From Aequorivita capsosiphonis DSM 23843 (lineage in GTDB: Bacteria > Bacteroidota > Bacteroidia > Flavobacteriales > Flavobacteriaceae): DNA of 64,000 nt. The first letter of the stretch is position 1; every line of letters starts with the position of its first letter. The notes beneath the pieces are model-generated. The model was given only the letters and a program-made list of their open reading frames with translations. It searched no databases and had not been told where the DNA came from. Location: the NCBI RefSeq assembly GCF_000429125.1, contig NZ_AUBG01000015.1:62001-126000 (forward strand). The letters are read 5' to 3'. Made by a program: the position numbers and the translations under genes. Of the stretch, positions 1-8,814 are shown in pieces.

Positions 1-993
1 TTCAGAATTTTCCTCCTCGTATTGGGTTTTTTCCGTTCTTGCGTCATAGCCCAATTCCTCTCTTAGATAGCGGGAAAATATATCTGTATATCCGTGCGTA
101 GTGATTATTTTCTCACATCCTGTTGCATCGATTGCAGAAAGTAAACCGTCCCAGTCTGCGTGGTCGCTCAGTACGAATCCGCGATCAATAGCTCGTCTTC
201 TTCGCGCGCCTCGGAAAGTCATCCACCCACTGGCGCTTGCCGTTACGTAAGGAACAAATCTTCGAATCCAAGTACTACCGTGGGCACTGGGCGGAGCAAC
301 TACTATGTTTCCTTTTATTTCTTCTTTGGAAGTATCGCGCGTAATTAACGTAGTTGGCGGCAAATCGTAATAGGGTCGCACTACTTCTGTCATATTCTCA
401 ACAGCGCCGTGCGTGTAAATTTTTCCGATGGAAGTGTCCAAATGTTTTAGTAAACGCTGGGCTTTTCCTAAGCTGTACCCAAAAAGAATAGAAGTTTTTC
501 CTTCCTCTTTATTGGTAGCCCACCAATTGTTTATATCCCTAAATACTTCCTCTTGAGGGGTCCATTTAAAAGCGGGAAGGCCGAAAGTACATTCAGTAAT
601 AAAGGTGTGACATTTTACGGGTTGATAAACTTCGGCCAAGCCATCATCCTCCGTTTTAAAATCGCCTGTAAAAACCCAAACTTCTCCTTTATACTCCACA
701 CGAACCTGAGAAGAAGCGATAATATGTCCTGCTGGATGCAGGGAAAAAGTTACACTATTTATTGTAAATGTTTCATTCCAGTCTTTCCCCGTAACCGAAA
801 TTTCGCCCAGCCGGTGTTTGATTATGGGCACATTATTTTTATGAGTAATATATTGTTTATGCCCCCAGCGACTGTGATCCGCGTGACCGTGCGTGATGAT
901 GCATTTATCAACCGGACGCCATGCATCTATGTAGACATTGGCTTGTTCGCAATAAATTCCCTTATCGTTAAAGACCAAAAGTGGTTGCTTCAT
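1..993 (-). CDS. ligase-associated DNA exonuclease, metallo-beta-lactamase fold (3' end outside window)
   Basis: This is a partial gene: the reading frame is open to the left edge, so the C-terminus is missing after 331 codons. Translation of the minus strand from the ATG at 993 gives the metallo-beta-lactamase metal motif THGHADH at residues 34-40 (HxHxDH), followed further on by HPAGH and FTGDF, which are typical of the beta-CASP/mRNA 3' processing exonuclease branch. In bacteria this branch (TIGR04122-like) is usually encoded beside an ATP-dependent DNA ligase and a DEXH helicase and is thought to act in DNA repair. The ligase would be expected just left of the window, but that is inference. 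Several plus-strand frames run antisense to this gene and are shadows. Confidence 0.85.
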   Translation of the reverse strand, partial: MKQPLLVFNDKGIYCEQANVYIDAWRPVDKCIITHGHADHSRWGHKQYITHKNNVPIIKHRLGEISVTGKDWNETFTINSVTFSLHPAGHIIASSQVRVEYKGEVWVFTGDFKTEDDGLAEVYQPVKCHTFITECTFGLPAFKWTPQEEVFRDINNWWATNKEEGKTSILFGYSLGKAQRLLKHLDTSIGKIYTHGAVENMTEVVRPYYDLPPTTLITRDTSKEEIKGNIVVAPPSAHGSTWIRRFVPYVTASASGWMTFRGARRRRAIDRGFVLSDHADWDGLLSAIDATGCEKIITTHGYTDIFSRYLREELGYDARTEKTQYEEENSE

Positions 994-1146
994 GGATTTC
1001 TTTTAAATAGCTCTCTAAAAATAATGAAAGCTTAGTCAGTCACGCTCGCAATTATGAAAATTTTAGGTTGAAATTCTTTTAATGTTGCTGAAGAAAAAAC
1101 GTTAACAGAATGCTTCGCAATGCTCGCAATTGTCATTAACAAGTTT

Positions 1147-1154
1147 TATCTTTG
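1147..1154 (+). promoter_or_regulatory. -7 promoter box for the TerB-like gene
   Basis: The sequence TATCTTTG matches the Bacteroidetes -7 consensus TAnnTTTG. Its last bases overlap a TTG codon at 1152 that is in frame with the following gene. A start codon inside the -7 box cannot be transcribed from this promoter, so the ATG at 1176, about 20 nt downstream, is preferred. No clear -33 TTG was found at the usual spacing. Confidence 0.5.
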
Positions 1155-1175
1155 CAACTTAACCAAATCCAAATT

Positions 1176-1601
1176 ATGGCATTTACAGATTTATTCGAAA
1201 GTGGGGAACATTCCCGAAATTTAGGACACTTTGCATCTATTGCAAACATAGCTTCAGTTAACGGCGAACTTAATGCTGAAGAGGAAAAGTTGTTAAAGCG
1301 ATTTGCTCGTAAACTGGACATTGACGAGTCTGAGTATATCGAGGTTCTAAAAAACCCAGGAAAATACCCAATAAATCCACCTAATGATTCAGAAAGACGT
1401 TTGGAACGTATGCACGACCTTTTTGAGATGATTTTTGCAGATCATGAAATAGATGACCATGAACGTTTTCTAATTGAAAGATATGCTATAGGTTTGGGGT
1501 ACGATCCTAAAACCGCTCAACATTTAATAAAGCGATCTATTGATATTTATAGCGGCGGGCTCGATCTTGAAGATTATCGATACTTGTTGAATAAGAAATA
1601 A
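1176..1601 (+). CDS. TerB-like (tellurite resistance B domain) protein
   Basis: A small, charged, mostly helical protein of 141 residues starting MAFTDLFESGEHSRN. The pattern of acidic residues in repeated helices (NGELNAEEEKLLKRF and later ADHEIDDHERFLIERY) fits the TerB/DjlA-N family, whose members bind metal through acidic residues and occur widely in Bacteroidetes. The exact role is unknown. The ATG at 1176 was chosen over an in-frame TTG at 1152 because the TTG lies within the promoter -7 box. The stop is followed within 2 nt by a GC-rich palindromic repeat and then a strong hairpin. Confidence 0.7.
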   Translation: MAFTDLFESGEHSRNLGHFASIANIASVNGELNAEEEKLLKRFARKLDIDESEYIEVLKNPGKYPINPPNDSERRLERMHDLFEMIFADHEIDDHERFLIERYAIGLGYDPKTAQHLIKRSIDIYSGGLDLEDYRYLLNKK

Positions 1602-1602
1602 A

Positions 1603-1630
1603 AGCCCCCTATCCCCCGAAGGGGGGATTT
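1603..1630. repeat. GC-rich palindromic dispersed repeat
   Basis: A C-run/G-run palindrome (GCCCCCTATCCCCC followed by GAAGGGGGG) begins two bases after the TerB-like stop codon. It resembles the elements at 1680-1712 and 19787-19815 in this window. Confidence 0.6.
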
Positions 1631-1645
1631 CCACGATTAAGAAAC

Positions 1646-1673
1646 TATAAAAGCTCCTTCTGGAGCTTTTATA
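1646..1673. terminator. bidirectional rho-independent terminator between terB-like gene and fbp
   Basis: A perfect 12-bp inverted repeat (TATAAAAGCTCC, loop TTCT, GGAGCTTTTATA) with A-rich and T-rich flanks lies between two convergent genes. Both strands give a stem followed by a U-rich stretch, so it can terminate transcription from either side. Confidence 0.8.
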
Positions 1674-1679
1674 TTGGGT

Positions 1680-1712
1680 TTGAGTAAGAGTTCCCCCTTT
1701 AGGGGCTAGGAG
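1680..1712. repeat. GC-rich palindromic dispersed repeat overlapping the fbp stop codon
   Basis: Read on the minus strand, the element contains CTAGCCCCTAAAGGGGGAAC followed by TCTTACT. The near-identical core CTAGCCTCTAAGGGGGAACT, also followed by CTTACT, is present at 19796-19820. The stop codon of fbp and its final residues fall within it. Confidence 0.65.
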
Positions 1713-2715
1713 CCGTCTGTTTCATAAATTCTTCTGCTTTTTCTACCATTTGGGTACTTCCACAGAAAAACGGTACCCGTTGGTGCAAGCTTGTGGGTTG
1801 GATATTCAAAATACTTTCGAAACCATTACTGGCCTTTCCTCCCGCCTGTTCAGCAATCATTGCCATAGGGTTGCATTCGTATAAAAGTCGAAGTTTTCCT
1901 TCCTTATTTTTTGAAGTATTTGGGTAAATATAGATTCCCCCTTTAATCATATTTCTGTGAAAATCAGAAACCAATGAACCTATATAACGTGAAGTGTATG
2001 GGCGATCATCCTCCTCTTTTTGACAATATTTTATATAGTCTTTTACACCTTGTGGAAAGTGAACGTAGTTTCCTTCATTAACAGAATAAATATTTCCTGT
2101 CTCTGGAAATGTCATTGCAGGGTGTGATAGATAATAGGTTCCAATTGCTGGATTTAATGTAAAGCCATTAACGCCGTGCCCGGTTGTATAAACTATCATT
2201 GTTGAGGTACCGTAAACAATATATCCAGCAGCTACCTGATTCACTCCAGGTTGAAGGAAATCTTCAATAGTAACTGGGGTTCCAGACGGAGTTATTCTTC
2301 TGTAAACAGAAAAAATAGTACCAACGGAAACATTCACATCTATGTTTGATGAACCGTCCAACGGATCTATCAAGACTACATATTTATTATCGTTTTTCTC
2401 ATTTCTACCTTTTATAGTGATGAAATCGTCTTCCTCTTCACTTGCAATTCCGCAAACAATTTCACGATTGGTAAGCGTGTTTATAAAGACTTCGTTAGCG
2501 AATACATCAAGCTTTTGTTGATCCTCACCTTGAACATTGGTGTCGCCTGCTGCACCCAAAATATCCACCAATCCAGCTTTATTCACTTTATGGTTTACTA
2601 CTTTTGCAGCCAAACGGATTGAGTTGATTAGTCGCGAAAGCTCGCCAGAAGAGTACTTAAACTCGCTTTGATTCTCTATTATAAATTCGCCGAGCGATTG
2701 ATTTATTTTTGCCAT
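1699..2715 (-). CDS. fbp: fructose-1,6-bisphosphatase class I
   Basis: This gluconeogenic enzyme hydrolyses fructose 1,6-bisphosphate to fructose 6-phosphate. The 338-residue protein carries the metal/phosphate motif DPLDGSSN at residues 117-124, the acidic cluster ASEEED near 91-96, and the C-terminal [12 protein letters not shown] segment of FBPase I. The ATG at 2715 (MAKINQSL) was chosen because the family normally starts close to this point; an open frame continues 36 codons upstream but has no family similarity. The last residues (APSP) are encoded by a dispersed GC-rich repeat that also supplies the stop codon. It is convergent with the TerB-like gene and divergent from the acetyltransferase. 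Confidence 0.95.
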   Translation of the reverse strand: MAKINQSLGEFIIENQSEFKYSSGELSRLINSIRLAAKVVNHKVNKAGLVDILGAAGDTNVQGEDQQKLDVFANEVFINTLTNREIVCGIASEEEDDFITIKGRNEKNDNKYVVLIDPLDGSSNIDVNVSVGTIFSVYRRITPSGTPVTIEDFLQPGVNQVAAGYIVYGTSTMIVYTTGHGVNGFTLNPAIGTYYLSHPAMTFPETGNIYSVNEGNYVHFPQGVKDYIKYCQKEEDDRPYTSRYIGSLVSDFHRNMIKGGIYIYPNTSKNKEGKLRLLYECNPMAMIAEQAGGKASNGFESILNIQPTSLHQRVPFFCGSTQMVEKAEEFMKQTAPSP

Positions 2716-2851
2716 TAGATTATTGGGGTTCCTGAATTTCACGCAAATATCGGGATTTTTAGGAAATTGAACCGATATTTGCCGAAGGAAAACGAATGTA
2801 AAGTTAAAGTTGAAATAGCGCAACGATATTATCTAACCGAAAAGCTACGTG

Positions 2852-3322
2852 ATGAAAGTAAGGAAAGCCACTAAAAACGATATGCCACAAGTTCTGGATC
2901 TTATAAAGGAGCTTGCAATTTTTGAAAATGAACCAGATGTTGTTGATGTAACAGTTGCAGATTTGGAGCGTGAGGGTTTTGGTGAAAATCCATTATTCAC
3001 TTGTTTTGTTGCGGAAATAGAAAGTGAAATTGTAGGTGCAGCTTTAATTTACTATCGTTTTTCAACCTGGAAAGGTAGAACGCTTCATCTAGAAGATTTA
3101 ATCGTGAACGAAGCAAGCCGTGGACAAGGCATTGGGGAAGCACTTTATAAAGAAGTTATGAAATTTGCCAACGACCAAAACCTAAAACGTGTTGCTTGGG
3201 ACGTCTTGGACTGGAATACCGGCGCTATCCGTTTTTATGAACGCAGCGGAGCAAAACTTATGCAAGATTGGCGCGTAGTGCATATGGACGAAGAGGGTTT
3301 AAAGAAATATTTAAAAGCATAG
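2852..3322 (+). CDS. GNAT family N-acetyltransferase
   Basis: A 156-residue acetyl-CoA dependent acetyltransferase. The core shows LEDLIVNEASRGQGIGEALY, the acetyl-CoA binding motif A (R/Q-x-x-G-x-G/A) at about residues 80-100, and a following DVLDWNTGAIRFYERSGA segment typical of spermidine/diamine acetyltransferase-like GNATs. The substrate cannot be told from sequence. A GTG at 2849 directly precedes the chosen ATG. The stop is 16 nt before the aspartate kinase start, so the two are probably co-transcribed. Confidence 0.85.
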   Translation: MKVRKATKNDMPQVLDLIKELAIFENEPDVVDVTVADLEREGFGENPLFTCFVAEIESEIVGAALIYYRFSTWKGRTLHLEDLIVNEASRGQGIGEALYKEVMKFANDQNLKRVAWDVLDWNTGAIRFYERSGAKLMQDWRVVHMDEEGLKKYLKA

Positions 3323-3338
3323 AACTCAAAATCAATAA

Positions 3339-4595
3339 ATGAAGATTTTCAAATTTGGTGGCGCATCGACGAAAGATGCTGATAACGTAAAAAATGTTTT
3401 ATCATTAATTTCCCAAACCAGTGAAAAAGATTTGGTGGTGGTAATCTCTGCCATGGGGAAAACCACTAATGCCCTGGAAGAAGTTTTAAAAGATTACTTT
3501 TCTGGAGAAAAAGAAACAAAACATTCTTTAAAAGTAGTTTACGACTTTCATTATAAAATTCTAATAGACCTTTTTTCTTCAACATCGCATTATGTTTTTG
3601 GTAAACTTAATAGCATCTTTGAGGAATTAAAATACTTCCTTGACACCAATAAATCCAAGAATCACGCATTTGTTTACGATCAAGTGGTTTCTTATGGCGA
3701 AATAATTTCTTCGACAATTGTTTCAGTATATTTCTCAGAAAACGGAGTGAAAAACACTTGGCTTGACGTGCGACAATGCATTAAAACCGATGCAAATTAT
3801 CAAGATGCCAGTGTTGATTGGGAAAAAACACAGCAGAAAATTTCTGTTAGAGTAAATACCAAGGGAATTACCATTACCCAAGGATTCCTAGGGGCAGAGC
3901 ATACCAATAACTTCACTACAACTTTAGGGAGAGAGGGGAGTGATTACACCGCAGCTATATTTGCCTACTGTTTAAACGCAGAAAGTGTAACCATTTGGAA
4001 AGACGTCCCAGGAGTTTTAAACGCCGACCCACGTTTTTTCAACCATACGCAACTTTACAATCACATTTCATATCGCGAAGCAATTGAACTCGCTTTTTAT
4101 GGTGCTTCGGTAATTCATCCAAAAACCTTACAACCTTTACAACGGAAGGAAATTCCTTTATATGTTAGGTCATTTATAAATCCTACTGCGCCGGGAACTT
4201 GCGTTGGGAAAGGGGTTTCGCTTGATCCCATGGTTTCAAGTTTTATTCTAAAAACCAATCAGGTGTTGATTTCGCTCTCTTCTTTGGACTTTTCTTTTAT
4301 GATGGAAAATAACATCGGGGATGTTTTCAAATTACTTCACGAATACAGGATGAAGGTAAACCTCATTCAAAATTCTGCCATTAGTTTTTCGGTCTGTGTG
4401 GACAATAAATTTGATAATTTGGAGCCTTTATTGTCAAAACTTCGTGAAAATTTCAGTGTGAAATGGAATGAAAATGTTACCCTTTATACCATCCGTCATT
4501 TTAACCCTACTGAGGTAAAAGCACTTGCAGAAAATAAAAATATTCTGTTGAAACAGGAAAGTAAAGAGACAGTACAATTAGTTATTAAGGAATAG
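3339..4595 (+). CDS. aspartate kinase, monofunctional
   Basis: This enzyme phosphorylates aspartate, the first step toward lysine, threonine and methionine. The 418-residue protein begins MKIFKFGGASTKDADNV, the P-loop-like nucleotide motif of the amino acid kinase fold. It also has GREGSDYTAAIFA, and WKDVPGVLNADPR near residue 220, both hallmark aspartokinase segments. The region after about residue 300 is compatible with a divergent ACT regulatory module. No homoserine dehydrogenase domain is attached. The ATG sits 16 nt after the GNAT gene. Confidence 0.92.
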   Translation: MKIFKFGGASTKDADNVKNVLSLISQTSEKDLVVVISAMGKTTNALEEVLKDYFSGEKETKHSLKVVYDFHYKILIDLFSSTSHYVFGKLNSIFEELKYFLDTNKSKNHAFVYDQVVSYGEIISSTIVSVYFSENGVKNTWLDVRQCIKTDANYQDASVDWEKTQQKISVRVNTKGITITQGFLGAEHTNNFTTTLGREGSDYTAAIFAYCLNAESVTIWKDVPGVLNADPRFFNHTQLYNHISYREAIELAFYGASVIHPKTLQPLQRKEIPLYVRSFINPTAPGTCVGKGVSLDPMVSSFILKTNQVLISLSSLDFSFMMENNIGDVFKLLHEYRMKVNLIQNSAISFSVCVDNKFDNLEPLLSKLRENFSVKWNENVTLYTIRHFNPTEVKALAENKNILLKQESKETVQLVIKE

Positions 4596-4702
4596 TAAGA
4601 ATCGGTTTATTCTGCAGATAATATTCGTTTTTTTAGAGAACAGACGGAACATCTTTAAGGGACATTGATTCATTTGTTTAAAGTTTATCATTGATGTTTA
4701 CT

Positions 4703-4710
4703 TATATTTG
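4703..4710 (+). promoter_or_regulatory. -7 promoter box upstream of olsF
   Basis: TATATTTG matches TAnnTTTG and lies 26 nt before the ATG of the acyltransferase gene. No TTG lies at the preferred 17-23 nt spacing upstream; the nearest candidates are at about 9 and 26 nt. Confidence 0.5.
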
Positions 4711-4736
4711 TTGACCAATATCAACCAAAACTTTTC

Positions 4737-6578
4737 ATGGGATTAGTAAACGCTAAGGAAGTTGCACAAGCAATAAACATCGATAAATTCGGTTTTCTGG
4801 GCACCTTTATGGGTTGGTCTTTAATGAAAATCCTGAATATTACTACCCTCAACAAAATTTATGACAGAAATAAGCATTTGCAGGATCTGGATTTCATAAA
4901 TGCATTGCTTGACGAATTTGAAATAAAATTTGAAATTCACGATGAAGACCTTCGCAGAATCCCAAAAACAGGGGCTTTTATAACTATTTCCAATCATCCA
5001 CTCGGTGGAATTGACGGTATTCTTTTACTGAAATTACTTCTTGAACATAGACCGGATTTCAAAATTGTTGCAAATTTTCTTCTCCATAGAATCGAGCCAT
5101 TGAAACCTTACGTTATGCCGGTAAATCCTTTTGAAGAAAGAAAGGATGTAAAATCGAGTGTTTTAGGGCTAAAAACGGCGCTAAAACATTTGCAGGATGG
5201 GCGCCCACTGGGAATTTTTCCCGCGGGGGAAGTTTCAACTTATAAGGAGGGAAAATTACTTGTGGACAAACCATGGGAAGATGCAGCTATGAAGCTTATA
5301 AAAAAGGCTGAAGTACCTATAGTGCCCATATATTTTCATGCTAAAAACAGTAAATTGTTTTATCGTATGGCTAAAATGAGTGACACTTTACGAACTGCAA
5401 AATTGCCTTCGGAATTGTTAACCCAAAAGGAGCGGCTAATAAAAGTGCGAATTGGGAACGCAATTTCTGTGGAAGACCAAAAGGAACATCAGTCGCTACC
5501 TGTTTTTACGCAATTTCTTCGTAGAAAAACATATATGCTTTCCAACGCATTTCAGAAGAAAAAGTTATTGGACAATATTCCTAAAACGCTAAAATTTCCA
5601 AAACCACCGAAAAAAATTGCCGGTCCAATTCCATTGGAAGCAATTGAAAAAGAAATTGAAAACTTACGCGAGAATGATAAGCGATTGCTGATCAGCAAAA
5701 ACTATGAGGTGTTTTTAGCGGAGGCAACTTCTATTCCCTACATTATTCAAGAAATAGGGCGATTGCGAGAAATTACCTTTCGTGAAGTGGGCGAAGGCAC
5801 CAACAACAGTACCGATCTCGATAAATTTGACAGCTACTATCATCATATGTTTCTTTGGGATAAGGACGCCAAAAAAATGGCCGGCGCCTACCGTATGGGA
5901 CTAGGTTCAGAGATATTTCCACGATACGGGATAAATGGTTTTTATCTTCAGGACTTGTTTCGTTTTGAACCTGAATTATATGAAATGATGAGTGAATCCA
6001 TTGAAATGGGTCGTGCATTTGTTATTAAAGAATACCAGCTTCGGCCAATGCCTTTATTTTTGCTTTGGAAAGGAATTGTGCACACAACACTACGATTTCC
6101 AGAACATCGTTATTTAATTGGCGGGGTTAGCATAAGCAATAAATTCTCAGAATTCTCAAAAAGTTTGATGATTGAGTTTATGAAATCGAATTATTACGAT
6201 CCTTATGTGGCGCAATACATCAATCCTAAAAAAGAATATAAAATAAAGTTGAAGGACGCCGACAAAGATTTCATTTTCGATGAAAGTGAAGCTGATTTGA
6301 ATAAATTCGACAAAATAATTGATGAAGTGGAGCCGGGAAGTCTTCGTATGCCAGTGCTTATCAAAAAATATATCAAGCAAAACGCAAAGGTTGTAGCCTT
6401 CAACGTAGATCCGTTGTTTAACAATGCAATTGATGGCTTGATGTACATTCGTATTGCAGATTTACCTGAAAGTACCGTAAAACCTGTTATGGAAGAGTTT
6501 CAAGAAGAGTTGGAGAAAAAGTATTCAGACAAAAACGATCCGGAAAGCTTTGGTTCTGATAATCTAAAAGACAAATAA
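4737..6578 (+). CDS. olsF: bifunctional acyltransferase for aminolipid (ornithine/glycine lipid) synthesis, OlsF-like
   Basis: A fusion of two acyltransferase modules in 613 residues. The N-terminal half has the PlsC-type motifs NHPLGGID (residues 86-93) and FPAGEVS (161-167), which define O-acyltransferases acting on membrane lipids. The C-terminal half from about residue 320 resembles OlsB/hemolysin-type N-acyltransferases of the GNAT-like fold (REITFREVGEG, AGAYRMGLG). Family knowledge: OlsF proteins described in Serratia and Flavobacterium make ornithine lipids with both domains in one chain. Whether the amino acid here is ornithine or glycine cannot be read from sequence. The gene has its own -7 box and a strong terminator, so it appears monocistronic. 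Confidence 0.82.
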   Translation: MGLVNAKEVAQAINIDKFGFLGTFMGWSLMKILNITTLNKIYDRNKHLQDLDFINALLDEFEIKFEIHDEDLRRIPKTGAFITISNHPLGGIDGILLLKLLLEHRPDFKIVANFLLHRIEPLKPYVMPVNPFEERKDVKSSVLGLKTALKHLQDGRPLGIFPAGEVSTYKEGKLLVDKPWEDAAMKLIKKAEVPIVPIYFHAKNSKLFYRMAKMSDTLRTAKLPSELLTQKERLIKVRIGNAISVEDQKEHQSLPVFTQFLRRKTYMLSNAFQKKKLLDNIPKTLKFPKPPKKIAGPIPLEAIEKEIENLRENDKRLLISKNYEVFLAEATSIPYIIQEIGRLREITFREVGEGTNNSTDLDKFDSYYHHMFLWDKDAKKMAGAYRMGLGSEIFPRYGINGFYLQDLFRFEPELYEMMSESIEMGRAFVIKEYQLRPMPLFLLWKGIVHTTLRFPEHRYLIGGVSISNKFSEFSKSLMIEFMKSNYYDPYVAQYINPKKEYKIKLKDADKDFIFDESEADLNKFDKIIDEVEPGSLRMPVLIKKYIKQNAKVVAFNVDPLFNNAIDGLMYIRIADLPESTVKPVMEEFQEELEKKYSDKNDPESFGSDNLKDK

Positions 6579-6664
6579 ATTCTTGATTTTATTTATATAA
6601 TATCGAATACTATCTCGACTTTTCAAAAAAATTGCAATTACGAAAAAACACTTGTGCAAATTGG

Positions 6665-6706
6665 AAGATTGCAATATTGTAAAGCAATATTGCAATCTTT
6701 CTTTTT
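6665..6706 (+). terminator. rho-independent terminator after olsF
   Basis: A perfect 15-bp inverted repeat (arms at 6665-6679 and 6685-6699, 5-nt loop) is followed by TCTTTTT. The opposite strand has no U-tract, so it serves the plus-strand gene upstream. Confidence 0.88.
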
Positions 6707-6758
6707 AGTGCTTTAAACAGGTGACTCCAGCGTTTACGATACTGAAGCCCATACTCTT

Positions 6759-7118
6759 TTAAAACCAGCCCTTCTTGCCTACTTGATAAGTCTGATAGAA
6801 TTCTTCATCACTTTTAGTTAGGTAGATTATACCTTCAATCAGTGGAACAATACCGCCGATACCGCAGGTTACAAAGGTTATCACAATCTGAATGATCCCT
6901 TCCTGCGTATAACCAAGAATGAATTTATGGATTCCCAAAGATCCTATAACAATTGCTAAAACACCGGCAAGCACTTTTTTATTCTCTTGGGTATGGGCGG
7001 CTTGGTTCCAACCTTCCTTAAATTCATTGGCACTATTTCTAGCTTGTTGTTCAAAGTTTTCAGCGTTCTCGTCTATTTTCCTTTTAGTACTGTCGTAACC
7101 AGTATTTTGATCTTCCAT
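6759..7118 (-). CDS. TM2 domain-containing membrane protein
   Basis: A 119-residue protein with a charged N-terminal half (about residues 1-45, probably cytosolic, rich in E, N and Q) and a C-terminal TM2 domain. The domain has two hydrophobic helices separated by a short GxxGIHKFILGY segment, with the CGIGGIVPLIEGI second helix. TM2 proteins are small inner-membrane proteins of unknown molecular function. The ATG at 7118 is the only good start. It is flanked by intergenic regions on both sides and appears monocistronic. Confidence 0.82.
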   Translation of the reverse strand: MEDQNTGYDSTKRKIDENAENFEQQARNSANEFKEGWNQAAHTQENKKVLAGVLAIVIGSLGIHKFILGYTQEGIIQIVITFVTCGIGGIVPLIEGIIYLTKSDEEFYQTYQVGKKGWF

Positions 7119-7209
7119 AGTTGTAGTTAGTTCGTTTTAAATTAGTTTTAAAAATATAAAAAATTAATGAGGATACCTTCTGGAAAAATTATTTAGGTGT
7201 TCCCAAGCA

Positions 7210-8148
7210 TTACTTAAAAGAAGTAATTATTTTTTCAGCAATTACTCGTGCCAATTTTTCTTTACTTTCAACGGTCCAACCAGCAACGTGCGGGCTTAAA
7301 ATAACATTATCCATCGTAAAAAGTTCTTTTAACGAACCGGGAAGATTATCTGAATCAAAAAGTGTTTCGAAAGATAATTTTTCAAATTCCAAAACATCTA
7401 AACCTGCACCTAAGATTTTTCTGGATTTTAAAGCTGAAACCAAATCTGTCGTAACCACGCTTTTACCTCTTGCTGTATTTATAAGCCAAAATGGTTTTAA
7501 AAATGAATTGATAAATTCAGAATTCACCATTTTGTCCGTTAAAGGCGTCCATGGAGTGTGAAGGCTCAATACATCAATTTTTTGCTGAAGTTCTTTTAAT
7601 GAAACCTGCCTCGCATTTTCATCGCCCACATTATCTTTGATATCATAACAAAGCACTTCGCAATCAAAACCTCTGAGTTTTTTGGCAAAAGCATTCCCCA
7701 TATTACCGTAACCTATAATTCCAATGGTCTTTCCATCTAGTTCCAGTCCGCGGTTATTTTCCCGATTCCAAAGGCCGTTTTTAACCTCTCTATCCGCCTT
7801 ATTAAGCTTGTTGAATAGCGAAAGAAGCATTCCCAAAGCATGTTCACCTACAGCGTTTCTATTGCCTTCTGGTGCGGCAATAAGTTTAATGCCGCGATTT
7901 TCTGCATATTCGGTATCAATGCTTTCGAGACCTGCCCCAACCCGAGCAATAAATTTTAGATTTTTTGCTGCATCGAGAAATTGTTTATCAATATTAAAAC
8001 GACTTCGGATAACTATCCCGTCATAATTTGAAATGATTTGCTCAATTTCAGATTTGGAAGCTTTATAGTTTTCTTCGTTTGAAAACCCTGAATCATTCAG
8101 CATTTTCAACAATAAAGGATGGTTGTTGTCGAGGTGGAGAATTTTCAT
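7210..8148 (-). CDS. D-2-hydroxyacid dehydrogenase, phosphoglycerate dehydrogenase-like
   Basis: A 312-residue NAD-dependent D-isomer specific 2-hydroxyacid dehydrogenase. The NAD-binding motif GYGNMG lies at residues 146-151, the substrate-binding/catalytic arginine at 227 in INTARG, and the catalytic histidine at 287 in SPHVAG. The C-terminal ACT domain of long SerA proteins is absent, as is common in Bacteroidetes. It may be the serine-pathway 3-phosphoglycerate dehydrogenase or a paralogue; no serC is adjacent to decide. The start ATG at 8148 gives a normal N-terminus. Confidence 0.85.
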   Translation of the reverse strand: MKILHLDNNHPLLLKMLNDSGFSNEENYKASKSEIEQIISNYDGIVIRSRFNIDKQFLDAAKNLKFIARVGAGLESIDTEYAENRGIKLIAAPEGNRNAVGEHALGMLLSLFNKLNKADREVKNGLWNRENNRGLELDGKTIGIIGYGNMGNAFAKKLRGFDCEVLCYDIKDNVGDENARQVSLKELQQKIDVLSLHTPWTPLTDKMVNSEFINSFLKPFWLINTARGKSVVTTDLVSALKSRKILGAGLDVLEFEKLSFETLFDSDNLPGSLKELFTMDNVILSPHVAGWTVESKEKLARVIAEKIITSFK

Positions 8149-8229
8149 ATAAAAAGTTTAGACCTACAAGGAGATTGCTTCTTCCGATAACTATTGGAAT
8201 CACAATGACACCTTACAGGAAATATAAGA

Positions 8230-8754
8230 CTATTCGTGTTGATTTGGATTTGCCTGCGGATATGGAATCATGTTTTTTTCTGAAAGACCCGATATTTTAT
8301 AATAGTTCTTTTTGCCATTAAACCAATATCCCATTACCGCTTCATTCCCTTCCAAATCAAAAGGAAATACTTCGGCAGGGGTGTTTTGAGCTTCTTTCAT
8401 AGGATCGGCATCCATAACAACATCACTTTTGGCATCATTATTAAGATGGCCTACAAATTGTTTTGGTTCGTTTACATTTCCCTTTGCTTCCAGAATATGG
8501 TTTTTGAAATATATATTTTGGATAACTACATCCGGATCGATTTCACTGAAATTGATATGTACATTGATTCCCGAACCTCCTTTCTCAACTCCTGCAACCC
8601 AGTTTTGATAATAAGCCTCGGCAATTTTAAATGGCGGATTTTGAACAAGTTCTTTCATATTGTTTGAACCCTGTGCACCACCACAGTTTGTAAGGCCAAA
8701 AAGTAGGATGGGCAGCGTCAATATAATGGTTATAGTTTTCATTGTTGTTTTCAT
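8230..8754 (-). CDS. hypothetical lipoprotein
   Basis: A 174-residue protein with a lipoprotein signal peptide ending in the lipobox LTNC (cysteine at about residue 24), followed by a Gly/Ser-rich linker. I do not recognise the mature domain. It is a mixed alpha/beta sequence with several aromatic residues near the end. A second in-frame ATG at 8742 gives a slightly shorter signal. It is expected at the inner leaflet of the outer membrane. It follows the outer-membrane barrel gene on the same strand but is separated from it by a palindrome that may terminate transcription. Confidence 0.65.
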   Translation of the reverse strand: MKTTMKTITIILTLPILLFGLTNCGGAQGSNNMKELVQNPPFKIAEAYYQNWVAGVEKGGSGINVHINFSEIDPDVVIQNIYFKNHILEAKGNVNEPKQFVGHLNNDAKSDVVMDADPMKEAQNTPAEVFPFDLEGNEAVMGYWFNGKKNYYKISGLSEKNMIPYPQANPNQHE

Positions 8755-8774
8755 TCACGAAATTTACGAATAAT

Positions 8775-8807
8775 AAACCAAACAGGTCTCAGAGACCTGT
8801 TTGGTTT
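8775..8807. repeat. perfect palindromic repeat (16-bp arms)
   Basis: Two 16-nt arms (8775-8790, 8792-8807) are exact reverse complements around one central base. The core CAGGTCTC/GAGACCTG is a motif I recall as dispersed in Bacteroidetes. It lies just after the barrel gene on the minus strand and could act as its terminator. Confidence 0.7.
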
Positions 8808-8814
8808 AGTAATG

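Noticed and set aside
160-1035. Plus-strand frames at the left end
   Set aside because: They are antisense to the minus-strand exonuclease frame, which has a clear HxHxDH motif.
2716-2823. N-terminal extension of fbp
   Set aside because: The 36 extra codons show no similarity to FBPase, and the normal family start is at 2715.
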